The translations under genes and the position numbers were made by a program. Of a stretch of DNA of 64,000 nucleotides, positions 34,929 through 45,467 are shown one piece after another (within the stretch, counting starts at the first letter, position 1; each line of letters starts with the position of its first letter). This stretch comes from Rhexocercosporidium sp. MPI-PUGE-AT-0058. Taxonomy: Eukaryota > Ascomycota > Leotiomycetes > Helotiales. The stretch is taken from positions 248,001-312,000 of the forward strand of contig JAGTJL010000005.1 of NCBI GenBank assembly GCA_020746875.1, written 5' to 3'. The notes under the pieces were generated by a model. It saw only the letters and a program-made list of their open reading frames with translations. It did no database searches and was not told where the DNA came from.

Positions 34929-36072
34929 AACATCAAAGGCTAATGAAAAGATTGACATTGGAAGGAGACAAGAGGTGGAAGGTGGAGTGTGTTGTCACAT
35001 AAACACCTCCTCTTGGCTTTCTCTCTTACCTTCTTTTCCAGATAAACTACAGTATTCAGCTCATCTCATCTCATCTCGCTTCTCTTTCGTTTACATATCA
35101 ATAAATACCCCATCTCCATCCATATCCAGCCAGCCAGCCAGCCCTGGCACAAGGTAGGTAGGTACTTCGTACAAGTAAACCAATAAACAAACAAACAAAC
35201 ATGCTCGTCATCATTACTTGGCGGTGGCGGTAGAGAGCGAGCATGAGACCGGCAGAGTGGTCGTGTGCAAGATTAAGCATTCAGCATAGACGGGGTTATT
35301 GATACCATACACCGTCACAGTGGAAGATGTCGACAACAAAAATCTAGGTAGTAAGAAGGAGGTCCCTGGAGACCCCTGCCTTTTCGTCCCTTGTGGAAAG
35401 TCGGGGCGGCGGATGCGGGGTAACAAGTAACCCGTCCCCTGCAGAGCAGAGCCGCTGAGGGGGTGTGGGGGTTCGTGTGATTGCATGGATGGCCAACCCA
35501 GCACTGTTAACTTTAGCACCTACGAAGTACAAGTTACCAACTACCCAGTAAAGTTCGAAATCGGCTTCAGTTCGGAACACTCAGTGATTTCTATTTTTGA
35601 CCCACAGTTTATTCGCACTAACCATAAATTGCTAGCCGATTTCCAGGCCTGCGTTCGCTTAACCCTGCTCTAACTGTCACGTCGTGATTTGCCTAAGGAT
35701 TAGCAGATATCGGTGGAGGCACACTTTATTCCTGCCTGACCTGAGAGCTCAAACACTACAAGCTCGTGCTATGCTTTGCTTCAATGTACGGCTGCACTCC
35801 TAAAGATTGGTAGCTGATACAGTACTAACTATACAGTATTTGTATAGACTATATCAAATTACATATACTGTACATATACCAGAAGAGCAACTTATGAGAC
35901 TATCAAAGAAAATTGACGGCCCTTTTTGCCGTCTTCAATTGCAAAGACACGTGTGGAAACCTTTCGGTTAACCAAAAATGGAGTGAGCCACATCGGCATT
36001 CAGGAGCAAGGCCGTTCATTACTAAGCTGGTTGGCGTCTTGGGTTTAGTGTTGGTTGCTTTCTGCTGTCTAA
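34929..36072. other. intergenic with microsatellites and left inverted-repeat arm
   Basis: Contains short arrays of CAGC near 35128-35142, TAGG near 35154-35164 and AAAC near 35187-35200. The left inverted-repeat arm is around 35540-35690. The rest up to the HET stop is AT-rich. No gene supported. Confidence 0.5.
35542..35690 (+). repeat. left arm of inverted repeat around HET gene
   Basis: The first 39 nt (35542-35580) match the reverse complement of 38314-38352 at 37 of 39 positions; both differences are A versus G. Weaker similarity continues inward, including a shared GCACTAACC and CACGT-GATTT segments. Confidence 0.75.
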
Positions 36073-37845
36073 CTACTTCACAGCAAAAGTTCGTATTTCA
36101 CATTCGGTATTTTTTTCAGATAACATCTCCTGCCATCCTTCTCCATCCATAATTCCATGAACGTAAGATTCCCCAACCAAAGCCCAGTCGTCTTTTTCTC
36201 CTCTCAAGATGACGGGAAACTGAGCTCCTTTCAACAGGCATACCTTATCCCCAATATTCGTGGTATATGGTCCCAGCCCCATGTAACCTTTATCAGTGAA
36301 GAAAAGAACCCTTTGAACGGTAGAGTCACGAACTAATGGGTCCGGCCAGGCAAAAATTCCTAAATCATGATCATGATCAGGGACTGGAACAGAGGCAAGT
36401 CGTTTCCCGAGAAGAGAATGCACCTGAGGGTCATCACTAAAGCATGCGGCATCTGCGCATACTGTATGCGCTAAAGCCTCTTGACGTGTACATCCTGTAA
36501 TGTATTTGGACCAAGGCGCAAGGGCAGCAATCTGCCAGCTCAAAGCAATATCCTGGTCTCGTCCGGAGTTGTCGAAACGGGGAATTGCTAGCCAAGAAAC
36601 TCCGTCAAATTCAAATCCCGAAGCATATAAAATCCCATTATCTTCGTCAATGCTGCCATTGAATTCCGTGTTATTCGTTGCGTTATATAGAGTTGTAAGT
36701 CGTAGGGAGGCGTCGAGAGACCTGCGGAGGAACGGTTTCGGCATATACGTTGATGTCCAGTCCGGAACCCACGATGGTAAGCAAAAATCGCCGACGGTCG
36801 CACAAAACCCAAGTATATCTAACCTTCGGTCGCTCCGTATCAGGTTGCATGCTACGCGAAAGTAGACATCACGGGCATTTGCGTTGTAATCGGGAACTGT
36901 GGATGTAAGGCCTTTCTCAGGAAATAGGGACGACAGTCCAAAGATCTTGTCGCGGGAGTCGGTTGCGTCAAAGGTATGAACGTACGGCAGCAAGAAGTAA
37001 AGATCTATGATGTCGGAAGCAATATGATTTTGCCGCATCTTTCGTATAGAGATCAATCCCCGCAGAGCGTCTGTGGAGACATTGTGCAGCTTTCCGGGTA
37101 ATCCATCAATCATGCTAATCCGTGTAATCCAATCCGCTGATTTTGTGAATGTTTCAAAGTCGTCTGTATAAGAACCACACCAGACAAGCGAATGGCAGGG
37201 TTCTTTTGGTGTTGTTGCTTCTTGGATGATCCAAACTCTCGTCCAATAACTTCTAGAGATGAGTTTATGAGTAGCATGAATAGCCTTTTCTCGAAGCAAC
37301 TTCCATTCCTCTCCTGGCATGATGTCTGATGAGAACTTTGATGATTGATTTAGCGGTTTGCGCTCACGAAAATAATCAAAATCCAGGACATACTCCATTC
37401 CCAGTTTCGCATCATCGTCCAGTTTACCTAACCATGAAATTATGGTCTGCGCTCGCTCGTAGATGTTTTTCATCATGGCAACTTGAACGTTTTTTTCCAG
37501 GGTGTTTGATTGATCAATGCAGATAGCATCAATCCAAAGCCACCCACCGTTCCAACGCTTTTCATCCAGCTCATTTTTCGTTGATAGCGTTTCAATCCGA
37601 CGTTTCGCTTCCAATAGGAATGCCTCAAGATTTGGTGTTATGCGAAATACAGTTCCTTGAAGGTTGATGAGCTTAGATCTGGCCTCGCCACCCCAGGTAT
37701 AGGATAACGCAGTGAAATGCGGTGCCGACTTTAAGGTACAAACACCGAGCTTTAAGGATATATGTTCGGAAGGTCCAATTTCAAATTGCACAAGGCGAAT
37801 GGAGTCATCTGGTAAGGGGCTGTATACGAAACCCTCCGAGTTCAT
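36073..37845 (-). CDS. HET-domain protein (heterokaryon incompatibility type)
   Basis: Single exon, 1773 nt, 590 aa, ATG at 37845. The HET domain occupies ~40-200 with its three conserved blocks: FTALSYTWGG (~44-53), GGWLWIDAICIDQSNTLEKN-type block (WIDAICIDQ), and MMKNIYERAQTIISWLG. A helical C-terminus follows (DKIFGLSSLFPEKGL, DVYFRVACNLI), typical of stand-alone HET proteins. HET domains are TIR-like and trigger cell death when nonself partners meet. No second locus member such as a HeLo or NLR gene is adjacent, although the NACHT gene at 1.3-4.1 kb is in the same window. The frame is intact. It lies inside a pair of inverted repeats 2.7 kb apart. Confidence 0.92.
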   Translation of the reverse strand: MNSEGFVYSPLPDDSIRLVQFEIGPSEHISLKLGVCTLKSAPHFTALSYTWGGEARSKLINLQGTVFRITPNLEAFLLEAKRRIETLSTKNELDEKRWNGGWLWIDAICIDQSNTLEKNVQVAMMKNIYERAQTIISWLGKLDDDAKLGMEYVLDFDYFRERKPLNQSSKFSSDIMPGEEWKLLREKAIHATHKLISRSYWTRVWIIQEATTPKEPCHSLVWCGSYTDDFETFTKSADWITRISMIDGLPGKLHNVSTDALRGLISIRKMRQNHIASDIIDLYFLLPYVHTFDATDSRDKIFGLSSLFPEKGLTSTVPDYNANARDVYFRVACNLIRSDRRLDILGFCATVGDFCLPSWVPDWTSTYMPKPFLRRSLDASLRLTTLYNATNNTEFNGSIDEDNGILYASGFEFDGVSWLAIPRFDNSGRDQDIALSWQIAALAPWSKYITGCTRQEALAHTVCADAACFSDDPQVHSLLGKRLASVPVPDHDHDLGIFAWPDPLVRDSTVQRVLFFTDKGYMGLGPYTTNIGDKVCLLKGAQFPVILRGEKDDWALVGESYVHGIMDGEGWQEMLSEKNTECEIRTFAVK

Positions 37846-38204
37846 GTTTATGGAGTCGAGACCGCAATCACGCAGCTGCTTGAGAGGGGCAAGGCCGATT
37901 CAAAGGATAGAAATGAGGTGATTGAACGCTAGTATCGTAGGCTGCCGAGAACAGGTAGCAGGTTGTGATCGGGCTGTTGCGCGAGACGGGTCCCTTCTCT
38001 CAACCGCCAGGTGAAAAGTTGACCTATTCAAGATTGTTGGTGCTGTCGAATGGTACAGTAGGAAGAAGACAACTGTGGAGGATGCATTTCAGACCCAGAT
38101 TTCTAGAATGTTCTAAGAGGCCTGGAGCAATCCTCAGGCAGCAACATTAAACTCTCAGGTGATATAGCAGAAAACCCCCCAATGACTGGCAAGGTGAATT
38201 TATG

Positions 38205-38352
38205 AGGAAAATCACGTGAACTAGGAAAATAGGTGAAGGCAGGGTTGCGGATGCGACTAGTAGCCATAGAGGGTTAGTGCCGCATAAAATGACGGTCCAA
38301 AATAAATCATTGCGTGTTCCGAACTGAAGCCGATTCCGAACTCTACTGGGTA
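38205..38352 (-). repeat. right arm of inverted repeat around HET gene
   Basis: Reverse-complement partner of 35542-35690, best at 38314-38352. It is separated from the left arm by about 2.6 kb containing only the HET gene and its flanks. Confidence 0.75.
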
Positions 38353-38508
38353 CTTGTTCTGATATTTCTCGATTGAAATTCCACTATTCTAATCAATTTC
38401 GAAGGCTTCGTGTGAGCCGCAGGCTGGCACCCATGTTTAGGTAGAAGAGTAGAAGAGAGCTCTATTATTCTCGAATACTCTCGAATATTCTTTAGTAATC
38501 CTTTCGGT

Positions 38509-38536
38509 CACGTGGGCGTCGACGCGTCGACGCGTC
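38509..38536. promoter_or_regulatory. CACGTG box plus double ACGCGT (MCB) palindrome
   Basis: CACGTG at 38509-38514 and the perfect 16-bp palindrome GACGCGTCGACGCGTC at 38521-38536, which carries two ACGCGT elements. ACGCGT is the binding site of MBF (Mbp1/Swi6 family), which drives G1/S genes in fungi. It lies about 155 bp upstream of the start at 38691. Regulation of that gene by MBF is inference. Confidence 0.65.
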
Positions 38537-38690
38537 TTCCGATCCCGATCCCCCAGGATCTGCAACCACCAACGTCATAGGTAAACAACCTTTACGACCA
38601 AGACAAAACCCGTAGAGCTCCTCACTGTTTTTGCCTTTATAAATCTTCATCCTAATCATCTTCATCTTCGCATACTATATCGCAGTTATC

Positions 38691-39667
38691 ATGGAGTCAC
38701 GTCGCAGTGGCAGCAAGCCTGTCGTGACCGAGAGCAACGCAAAAGCATCATCGGCCCCTGAGTCCGAGAAATCGGGCAGCACAACAAAGAAGAGGAAGGC
38801 AGAGGATGCAACACTAGTCAACGATAACAAGGAGAACGTGAGCCCGACGCCAGTCTCCAAATCTCGGGAAATTAGCAGCACAGAGAAGAAGAGAAAGGCC
38901 GAAGATGGAAAGCCGATTGACGTTGAGAAGGAGAGTGATAACTCTGGTTCCCCGATACAGCAACCAAATCCAGAGACCACAGAAGGCTCAGGAGATGAGC
39001 GAGAGAAGACACCAGGACGTGATGGGCCAATCAAAGAAGATCAAATGTCTCTCGAACCTGATATCAAACCATTCAAAGGAGAGCCAGGGCACAAAGTCCG
39101 AAAGACTGCCCGCGAGAAAGAGGAGGAGTACCGTCAATTTGCGCTGAAGAATGAAGGGCATACGTTCCATGAGTATGTGTATCTCCCCATCATGTTTTAT
39201 CATACAAAAATGACGCCGGTGCTGATTCACGGCTTCACAGACTCCATGTCTGCTTTGAGAAAGGACCCAACGGCTCACCTACATACGACAAAGCCGGCTT
39301 TCAACTCGACTTCGATAAAGTTGCAGATTGGTTCAAACCACAGGCCTACAACAAAAGCCGCATAGTCAACGGGATGAGCAGAGCAGTCGAGAACCGCCAG
39401 AAAGAGACCAAGAGGATGGCTGAGCTGTTCTTTGAGAAAGGAGAGGCGCCCACGGATAGTAGCGATCTCTGTATTCAGGCAGTCTATTGGAGAGATCGTG
39501 TATCTAAGGATTTGAATGTGCCGTGGCATAAGACTGGAGTTAAGGAGTTTGAGGAGTGGGATAGGAGGGGGTTCAGGAAGGCGAGGAGGGGCGAGTATGG
39601 TAATCCGTCTGAGGCTGAGAGGAAGAGGATGCTGAGGATGATGACTGGAGCTTCGTTGCGAAAGTGA
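38691..39667 (+). CDS. nuclear protein with twin KKRKAED motifs, function unknown
   Basis: Exon 1 38691-39172 and exon 2 39241-39667 (68-nt intron, acceptor CACAG) give 909 nt, 302 aa. The junction makes a continuous segment HTFHELHVCFEKGPNG. The acidic/basic low-complexity N-terminus has two copies of KKRKAED (near 33-39 and 66-72), good monopartite nuclear signals. It also has many SP/TP sites, possible CDK targets. The C-terminal ~150 residues (DWFKPQAYNKSRIVNGM, YWRDRVSKDLNVPWHKTG) look globular and conserved in type, but I do not recognise the family. The upstream MCB palindrome would fit cell-cycle-timed expression of a chromatin or replication-related factor. That role is only inferred. 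Confidence 0.75.
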
Positions 39668-40217
39668 ATATCCCAGAATCTCGATTTTGGCGTATGTATG
39701 TGTATTGTTGTAAGATATAGCCACGAGTTAATAAATATTTCAGGATGGGCTTCACGGCACATTTTGTTATTTGGGCTCAATCTTTCTTCTTTTGTTTTCT
39801 CTCATCCCATCGAAACCTTTCTAGGTTCTATTTAATTACCCCAATTCGGGCATACCAGGCCGCTGTTGATCACCACAAGTGCCGGTGGTTAGAGCTACCG
39901 AAGCATTCAAGCGGCTCTAAATCGTTGGCGTGAAGCCATTGACACGGGGCTACAGTAGCCCCGGTCTTCGGAAATCAGTGGAGGGGGACAATTCTATTCG
40001 AGAAGTTCTTAACCGTTTAGGGAATTCGGGGGGTTCAGATTAACTAGCTATAATGATTCTAGACTTGCCTTAGTATTGATATTCGCAAGTGACGTCGGAG
40101 ACCTTCTTTGAGGAATCTATAATTGAAGGTGCTGTACATTATCTCAGCTTCCACAAATTTTATGCTGTTCTGGTTCGAAGTTTTTCAATTCTTCCTTTTG
40201 AAATTCTGATCTTCACA
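39668..40217. other. intergenic
   Basis: No gene supported; 3' flank of the KKRKAED gene and the former promoter of the GMC pseudogene. Confidence 0.45.
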
Positions 40218-42434
40218 ATGAGGGTCCAGAGTCATGATGTGTTCCTGGCTGCAAGCTTTCTTCGAGTAGCCAGCGCCCAATACATATCCACTGGCCTCGC
40301 AGGGTCTTACCTCACTAGCTCCTATTTTGGAAACCGCTTCAAAACGAAACCTACGACTACGTGATTGTCGGCGGTGGAACAGCAGGTCTAGTCGTCGCTC
40401 GTCGACTTGCCGAGAATCCAAACATCACCGTTGCGGTTGTGGAAGCCGGAAGTTTCTACGAGTTTAGCAATGGCAATCAGAGCCAGATTCCGTTTTACTC
40501 GACAAAGTATGTTAGTGCAGATCCGGAGGATACTCAGCCATTGATTGATTGGGAGTTAGTCACTCTGCCTCAACCTGTAAGTGTTTGTTCGTGCATAACA
40601 TATGGAAAGGGTTGACTGAATCTCGCTTGCCAGCAACTCAACAACAGAAGAATTCATTATGCGCAAGGCAAATTTCTAGGAGGAAGTTCCGCTCGAAACC
40701 AAATGATCTATCATAGGGAACTTCAAGCCGCTCTCCCTTTCATAAAAAGTAGCTAACATCTTCCCAGAGGCTCAGCGGGTTCGTACGATCTCTAGGCAGA
40801 GCAAGTCGGAGATTACGGATTCGCATGGAAGAACATCCTACCTCACTTCCAGCGCTCCATCAACTTCACCACCCCAAATACCTCAAAACGAGCCTCAAAC
40901 GCCACAACCCACACCCTCTTCAACACAATCGCATACAACCCCTCTGGCGGCCCTTTGCACGTCTCCTACCCCAACGCCGCTCTAGGTATCTCAAGTTATG
41001 CCGAAAAAGCGTTCACCGCTGCTGGATTCCCAGTCTCAGATGGCTTCAGTGATGGTGTTTTGAACGGGTCTCAGTTCACGCCGTTTACGGTTAACCCAGA
41101 GAACCAGCAGAGGAGCTCGTCGGAATCTTGCTTGAATCTCAAGGTCTATTAGTCGACGCAGGCGATGAATATTTTGTTTGATGGGAATAAGACGGCCGTG
41201 GGTGTTAATGTGTCGACTGCGGGGAGGAGCTATATGCTTATGGCGAGGAGGGAGGTGGTGTTGGGTGCTGGTGCTGTAGGTTTTCATAGAGAAGTGAACT
41301 GGGTAGTGCTCATTTTCGCAGTTCCATTCGCCTCAGCTTTTGATGGTTTCTGGTATCGGACCAGCGGAAACACTGAGGAAGTACAACATCTCTGTGGTGA
41401 AAGACTTGCCGGGAGTTGGGCAGGATATGCATGTAAGTGGCCCCCTGAAGATTTGTTCTGTCAAATTATCTCACGCTGTGCAGGATACCGCCGCTATTGG
41501 AGGTATAACATTCCCAATGACAACTATTTCTACAAAGACGATTGCAAACAAAGCAACACTACTGGCCGAAGCTACACATGACTATCTCACGAACCAAACT
41601 GGTATATTGACTCTAGGCGCTGGTGACTATATCGGTAAGTCTTTCTCCCTTCTTTACAACGAGACCAGCTCCTCTTATTCTCCTTCAGGCTGGGAAAAAC
41701 TCCCCCAATCCTACCGCGCCAACCTCTCCGCCAACACCCAAGCCTACGTCAACACCTTCCCCTCCGACTGGCCAGAAATAGAATGCATCGTAAACGGCAA
41801 CGGTCGAACCCTCTCCGACGGCAACACAGCCAATGGGATCAACTACGCCACGATCGGACTCCTCCTCCTCTCTACCGCATCTCGCGGAAACGTCACTATT
41901 GCTTCGAATAGTATGTTAGACAAGCTTTTCATAAGCGTGAACTGGCTTCTAGATGAGAGGGATCAGGAGATTGCAGTTCAGGCTTATAGAAGAGGCAGGG
42001 AGATCTGGTCGAAGTTCGATCTGAGTTTGAAGATGGGGGAGGAGGTGGTTCCGGGTAAGAATGTGACGAGTTATGAGGAGATTTTGGGGTATATTAGGAC
42101 GAAAGGGGTGGGGGCTATTCATCATGCTACTTCGACTTGTGAGTTTTGCACTCTGGATTTTGATGGTTGATGGGTGGGTTGCAGTGCTAATGAGTGACAG
42201 GTATGATGGGGCGAGCGGATAATGGTATGGCAGTTGTAGATAGTCGTGGGAAGGTGTTTGGGTGCAGAAGTTGAGGATTCTTGACTCCTCGTCTTTTGCT
42301 TTCAATCCGCCTGGACATACTCAAGGTGCAACTTGTAAGGTTAGCAAGATGTCATTCTTTCTCGTACGGAATACTGATGCTTCCCAGATGGACACGCAGA
42401 AATGCTTGTTGATGATATCATCAAGGGGAATTGA
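40218..42434 (+). pseudogene. secreted GMC oxidoreductase (glucose/choline dehydrogenase-like), disrupted
   Basis: The reading starts with a signal peptide (MRVQSHDVFLAASFLRVASAQ). It then shows [58 protein letters not shown], and HHATSTC/MMGRADNG near the end, so the GMC fold was once complete. I see five lesions. A 1-nt frameshift lies near 40343 before the FAD motif. A donor near 40720 reads GG instead of GT. TAG stops occur at 40793-40795 (where Trp is expected) and 41150-41152. A second 1-nt frameshift lies near 42260. Introns at about 40577-40633, 41277-41325, 41634-41688, 42147-42200 and 42334-42387 are still recognisable. The catalytic C-terminus (YGHAEMLVDDIIKGN) is readable up to 42434. 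Recent inactivation is likely; sequencing error cannot explain all lesions. Confidence 0.85.
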
Positions 42435-43246
42435 GAATGTGGATTTGAATATGGATAGCAAGCCAGCTCAGGCCAACTCAAGCCAATTGAAAAACGTCTT
42501 GTTGGTCTTCGAACTAATCAGAAAATTGACACGGAGGATACAAAGACACCTAATTTACTAGGAATTCAATCCAGACTTTTCCAGACCCCCCCCCCCCCCC
42601 CCCCCCCCCCCTTCTGGTCGATTCAAGCAAGCTCTCGTCGTGTCTTGGTTAAACATCTCTCGCAGCACTGCGTCTCAGTCTCGGGTTCTCAACCAGGTCG
42701 AGGTGGTAAGACTGTTTTTATGACATGTTCGTTCTAATAAAATGAAACAATAGGACAAGACGGTTTACGGACTTGGTTCTTTCAACACCCTGTCTTAAGA
42801 CTTGTTTACAAAAGCGAGCCGAGCCAAAGTCTGATATTTATTCGATCGTTTGGAAGTCTCCAGACACGACTAAATCAACGAGTTATACATTACTGCCACT
42901 CAGATACACATTCACGAATTTGGGCCCATTGCCTAGTTGAATACTCTTGGACTCGATTCTCGCAAGCGTTGTGTATTGCGTACATGAGATAGCACGATTT
43001 TTTTGATAGCCAAGGACGAGGGGAGTGTATCCTCGCTTAGACACTAAGTCCACTATTTCTACAGGATGACCACCTTGTAATACAGGCCCGTCCCCACTAA
43101 AGGCTAGTTGTTAACTCGCCACCAGACCCTCAACACGGCCAGAAATCGGCACACAGAACCTCTGCCACGTTGCAGAAGCCTGCCAAAAAGAAGAAGAAGA
43201 AGAAGAAAAAGATATAAAAGAAACATGAACGCAGAATGACAGAATC
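42435..43246. other. intergenic, pseudogene to tRNA
   Basis: Apart from the poly-C run I see nothing. The Pol III terminator region of the tRNA is the T-rich (minus strand) stretch 43190-43230. Confidence 0.5.
42586..42611. repeat. poly-C tract (26 nt)
   Basis: Uninterrupted C run about 150 bp after the GMC pseudogene end; length may be imprecise. Confidence 0.8.
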
Positions 43247-43318
43247 TAGCAATTCCTGGTTTCGATCCAGGGACCTCAGGGTTATGAGCCCCGCGCGCTT
43301 CCTCTGCGCCAAATTGCT
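43247..43318 (-). tRNA. initiator tRNA-Met (CAT), no intron
   Basis: 72-nt cloverleaf on the minus strand. Acceptor stem AGCAATT/AATTGCT is seven perfect pairs with discriminator A. The D stem is GCGC/GCGC. The anticodon arm is CGGGG-CTCATAA-CCCTG with anticodon CAT. The T arm is CCTGG-ATCGAAA-CCAGG. The A1:U72 pair and the T-loop sequence ATCGAAA instead of TTCGA-type mark eukaryotic initiators rather than elongator Met tRNAs. The G-C pairs below the anticodon loop agree. CCA is not encoded. A T-rich stretch follows on the transcribed strand. Confidence 0.93.
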
Positions 43319-44376
43319 TTTCTTGTTCTCTCTCTCTCTCTGTTTGTGTCTTGTGTCGTGTGTCATGTCATTCGCAAGTGACATATCAGAGGCATTTCTG
43401 TCTGCTGATTTGTCGAGAGTTGCTTATTTGCGTAGATGGCATGGAGAGAGAGGGATGTGCAGGGGAAAGGGAAAGGGAAAGTGGAAAGGGGAATATTTCT
43501 GCTGTGCTTTGGTGGGACTGGGTTTTGTGGGGTGGGGTTTTCGGGCGGGGAGGGGGGGCAATTGCACTAATTGCAATGTGATGTGAGGTGAGGCTAGGGG
43601 AATGGAATGAGCGAGTGGCTTTGAGGAGGTGGGAGGTTAGGACTGAGGTTAGCGGGTCTTCATGGCTTTCTTCTCCTTGTTTTGTTGGGTACTGCGGTAC
43701 TGGGGTTTGATATTGAAGAGTACCTGGGGATAGGTGAGGGTGGAGTGTTTGTTCGAGCTGGGGAGTTCGTTCGCTTAAGCAGGGGCTCGGTTAGTTATCT
43801 ACCTAGGTAGGTGAGGAGGTGAGGTGAGTAACTCTCGACACTTTTGTTATTTCTGTGGCCTTCTCTTTTCGTAGTTCAATTCATATTCACTGTTGTTCTT
43901 TTATTCTTCCGTGGCTTACATCCCATACAGGGAGTGGGGTTTCACTCTTGAGGAGAGAAGGAGATGATAGGTGCGAAGAGGTGAAGGCGCGAAGTCAACA
44001 AATCCCGTTTTTTATCAGAGATTGATAGAAGCTAGGTCCGTTGTGTTCATTCATTTGATTCTCTTCTCTTTCTCTCTCTCTCTATTTTGCCCGTACGCCT
44101 TTAATTTTTCCACATGTCCTCGTGGTGTCTTGACCCCATTTTCTTGTTCTTTCAAGGATTCGAGGGGAATCGCAGAATGGGGAATCCCAGTATTGGTAAA
44201 TCCAAATCCCCTCTCTAAACGCCAAACATTGCATTGCATCATATCGCTTTTCTAGAGCCCTATTCAAGCTCAGGGCACCAGATTCACCGAACCGCTTACC
44301 CACCAATCGTCTATAAAATCCCCGCTCAATATGCCAAAAGTATGCAAGAAAAACCGATGAAGTTGTACTATGCAGT
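43319..44376. other. 1.1-kb intergenic, G-rich then CT-rich
   Basis: Low-complexity GGGA/AGGG-rich DNA (43440-43640) and CT microsatellite near 44065-44083. Frames 43236-43586 and 43971-44255 look like shadows of biased composition. Confidence 0.5.
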
Positions 44377-45467
44377 TCATTCTAGGTGGAACCTCCCCTT
44401 CAAGGCATCAAAAATAATGAAGATGAACGCACTACTCGGCGCGCTTCTAGCGACTGTGATGCCGCATCCCCTGTACAGTCCCTTCAAACCATACTGTCTC
44501 CATAGAGCAACGCCCTCGTCCCAGAACTTGACTTGCGGTGCCGTGCTCGATACCGAAACGGTCTGCATACGCGACTTAATGGTGTCTGCTGGGAAGAAGA
44601 GGAAGTTGTATGACATGCCTGCTGAGGCACCAGCGACGGCTTGTTGCCAGAGCGGGAGGGGAGCGAGGCCGGTTTCCGATGTGGTGGGGAGGTTCTGATG
44701 TTTGAGTGTTGAGGTTGTGGAGGGTATTGGCGCACGTTTAGAATTGAGATGGCGGAAGAGGAGAGTTACTGTCTCTTTACTGCCGAACCAAGCTGCACAT
44801 CCGCCTGTTTCGCGGATGAGAGTTCCTAGCTGGCCGTTCCAGAAACCGCGGAGGCCTTGGTGACGGAATACCTCACGGATGACGGCTAGTGGGGTGGGAG
44901 AGCGGTGGACCATGCCGTCAGTGCTTGCTTTGGCTGGGACTTGGATTTTGCATTTCACTAGCTCGACGGGCGTAAGTACTAGACTTGTGAATGCGCCGGA
45001 TATGGCACCGGTGAGCCAGAGTGCTGAGAGAGGGAGGGGTTTCTCGCGCTGGTAGATGCCGGCATTGAAGAAGCCTTCACGGGCTACGCGTTCCCAGAAG
45101 AAGAGGGAAGACGTTTCGAGGGCGGCGCCAACGAGGGGGGCGGATATGCCGCGATAGAGACCAAGGAAGCCATCGCTGCGGAGGGATTGCTTGAAGCAGT
45201 CCAGAGGACCGGTGTAACGGAGGGGAAGGTGGTCTGGCTGGGATTGTAGGCGGACTTTGACTGTATCGAATGGGTACTCGATGTATTTCCCTGCTACTCC
45301 TGCAATCTTGTGGGTAGTCAGTAAGTGGGTTTGTGAGGGGACTGAGGAAGGCTAACAGAGCCAAACATAATGTCCTCCACGGCGTCCATGAGAGCTTCTT
45401 TCCCCTTGACTGAAAAGGCTGGAGAAGCCTCGGAGGAGGTGAACTCTGGTGTAGCTGTGGCTGCCAT
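44377..45467 (-). CDS. mitochondrial carrier, ornithine transporter type (ORT1/ARG-13)
   Basis: Exon 1 45467-45357 and exon 2 45306-44377 (50-nt intron) give 1041 nt, 346 aa. Three mitochondrial carrier signatures appear: [23 protein letters not shown] and [11 protein letters not shown], each followed by the G-x-x-x-x-x-W/Y-R/K-G pattern ([24 protein letters not shown]). The start segment [25 protein letters not shown] crosses the intron. The specific wording matches the fungal ornithine carrier, which exports ornithine from mitochondria for arginine synthesis and polyamines. Related basic amino-acid carriers are the alternative. It is in the inner membrane, six transmembrane helices. Its start is 1.2 kb from CGR1 in the divergent direction. 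Confidence 0.88.

Larger units (their letters stand above)
37846..38690. other. divergent upstream region with right inverted-repeat arm
   Basis: Holds upstream DNA of the HET gene (-) and the KKRKAED gene (+), the right inverted-repeat arm and a double MCB palindrome. No gene supported. Confidence 0.5.

Noticed and set aside
40218..42434. GMC locus as a functional gene with extra introns
   Set aside because: The stops and frameshifts fall inside conserved exon segments, and no splice signals remove them.
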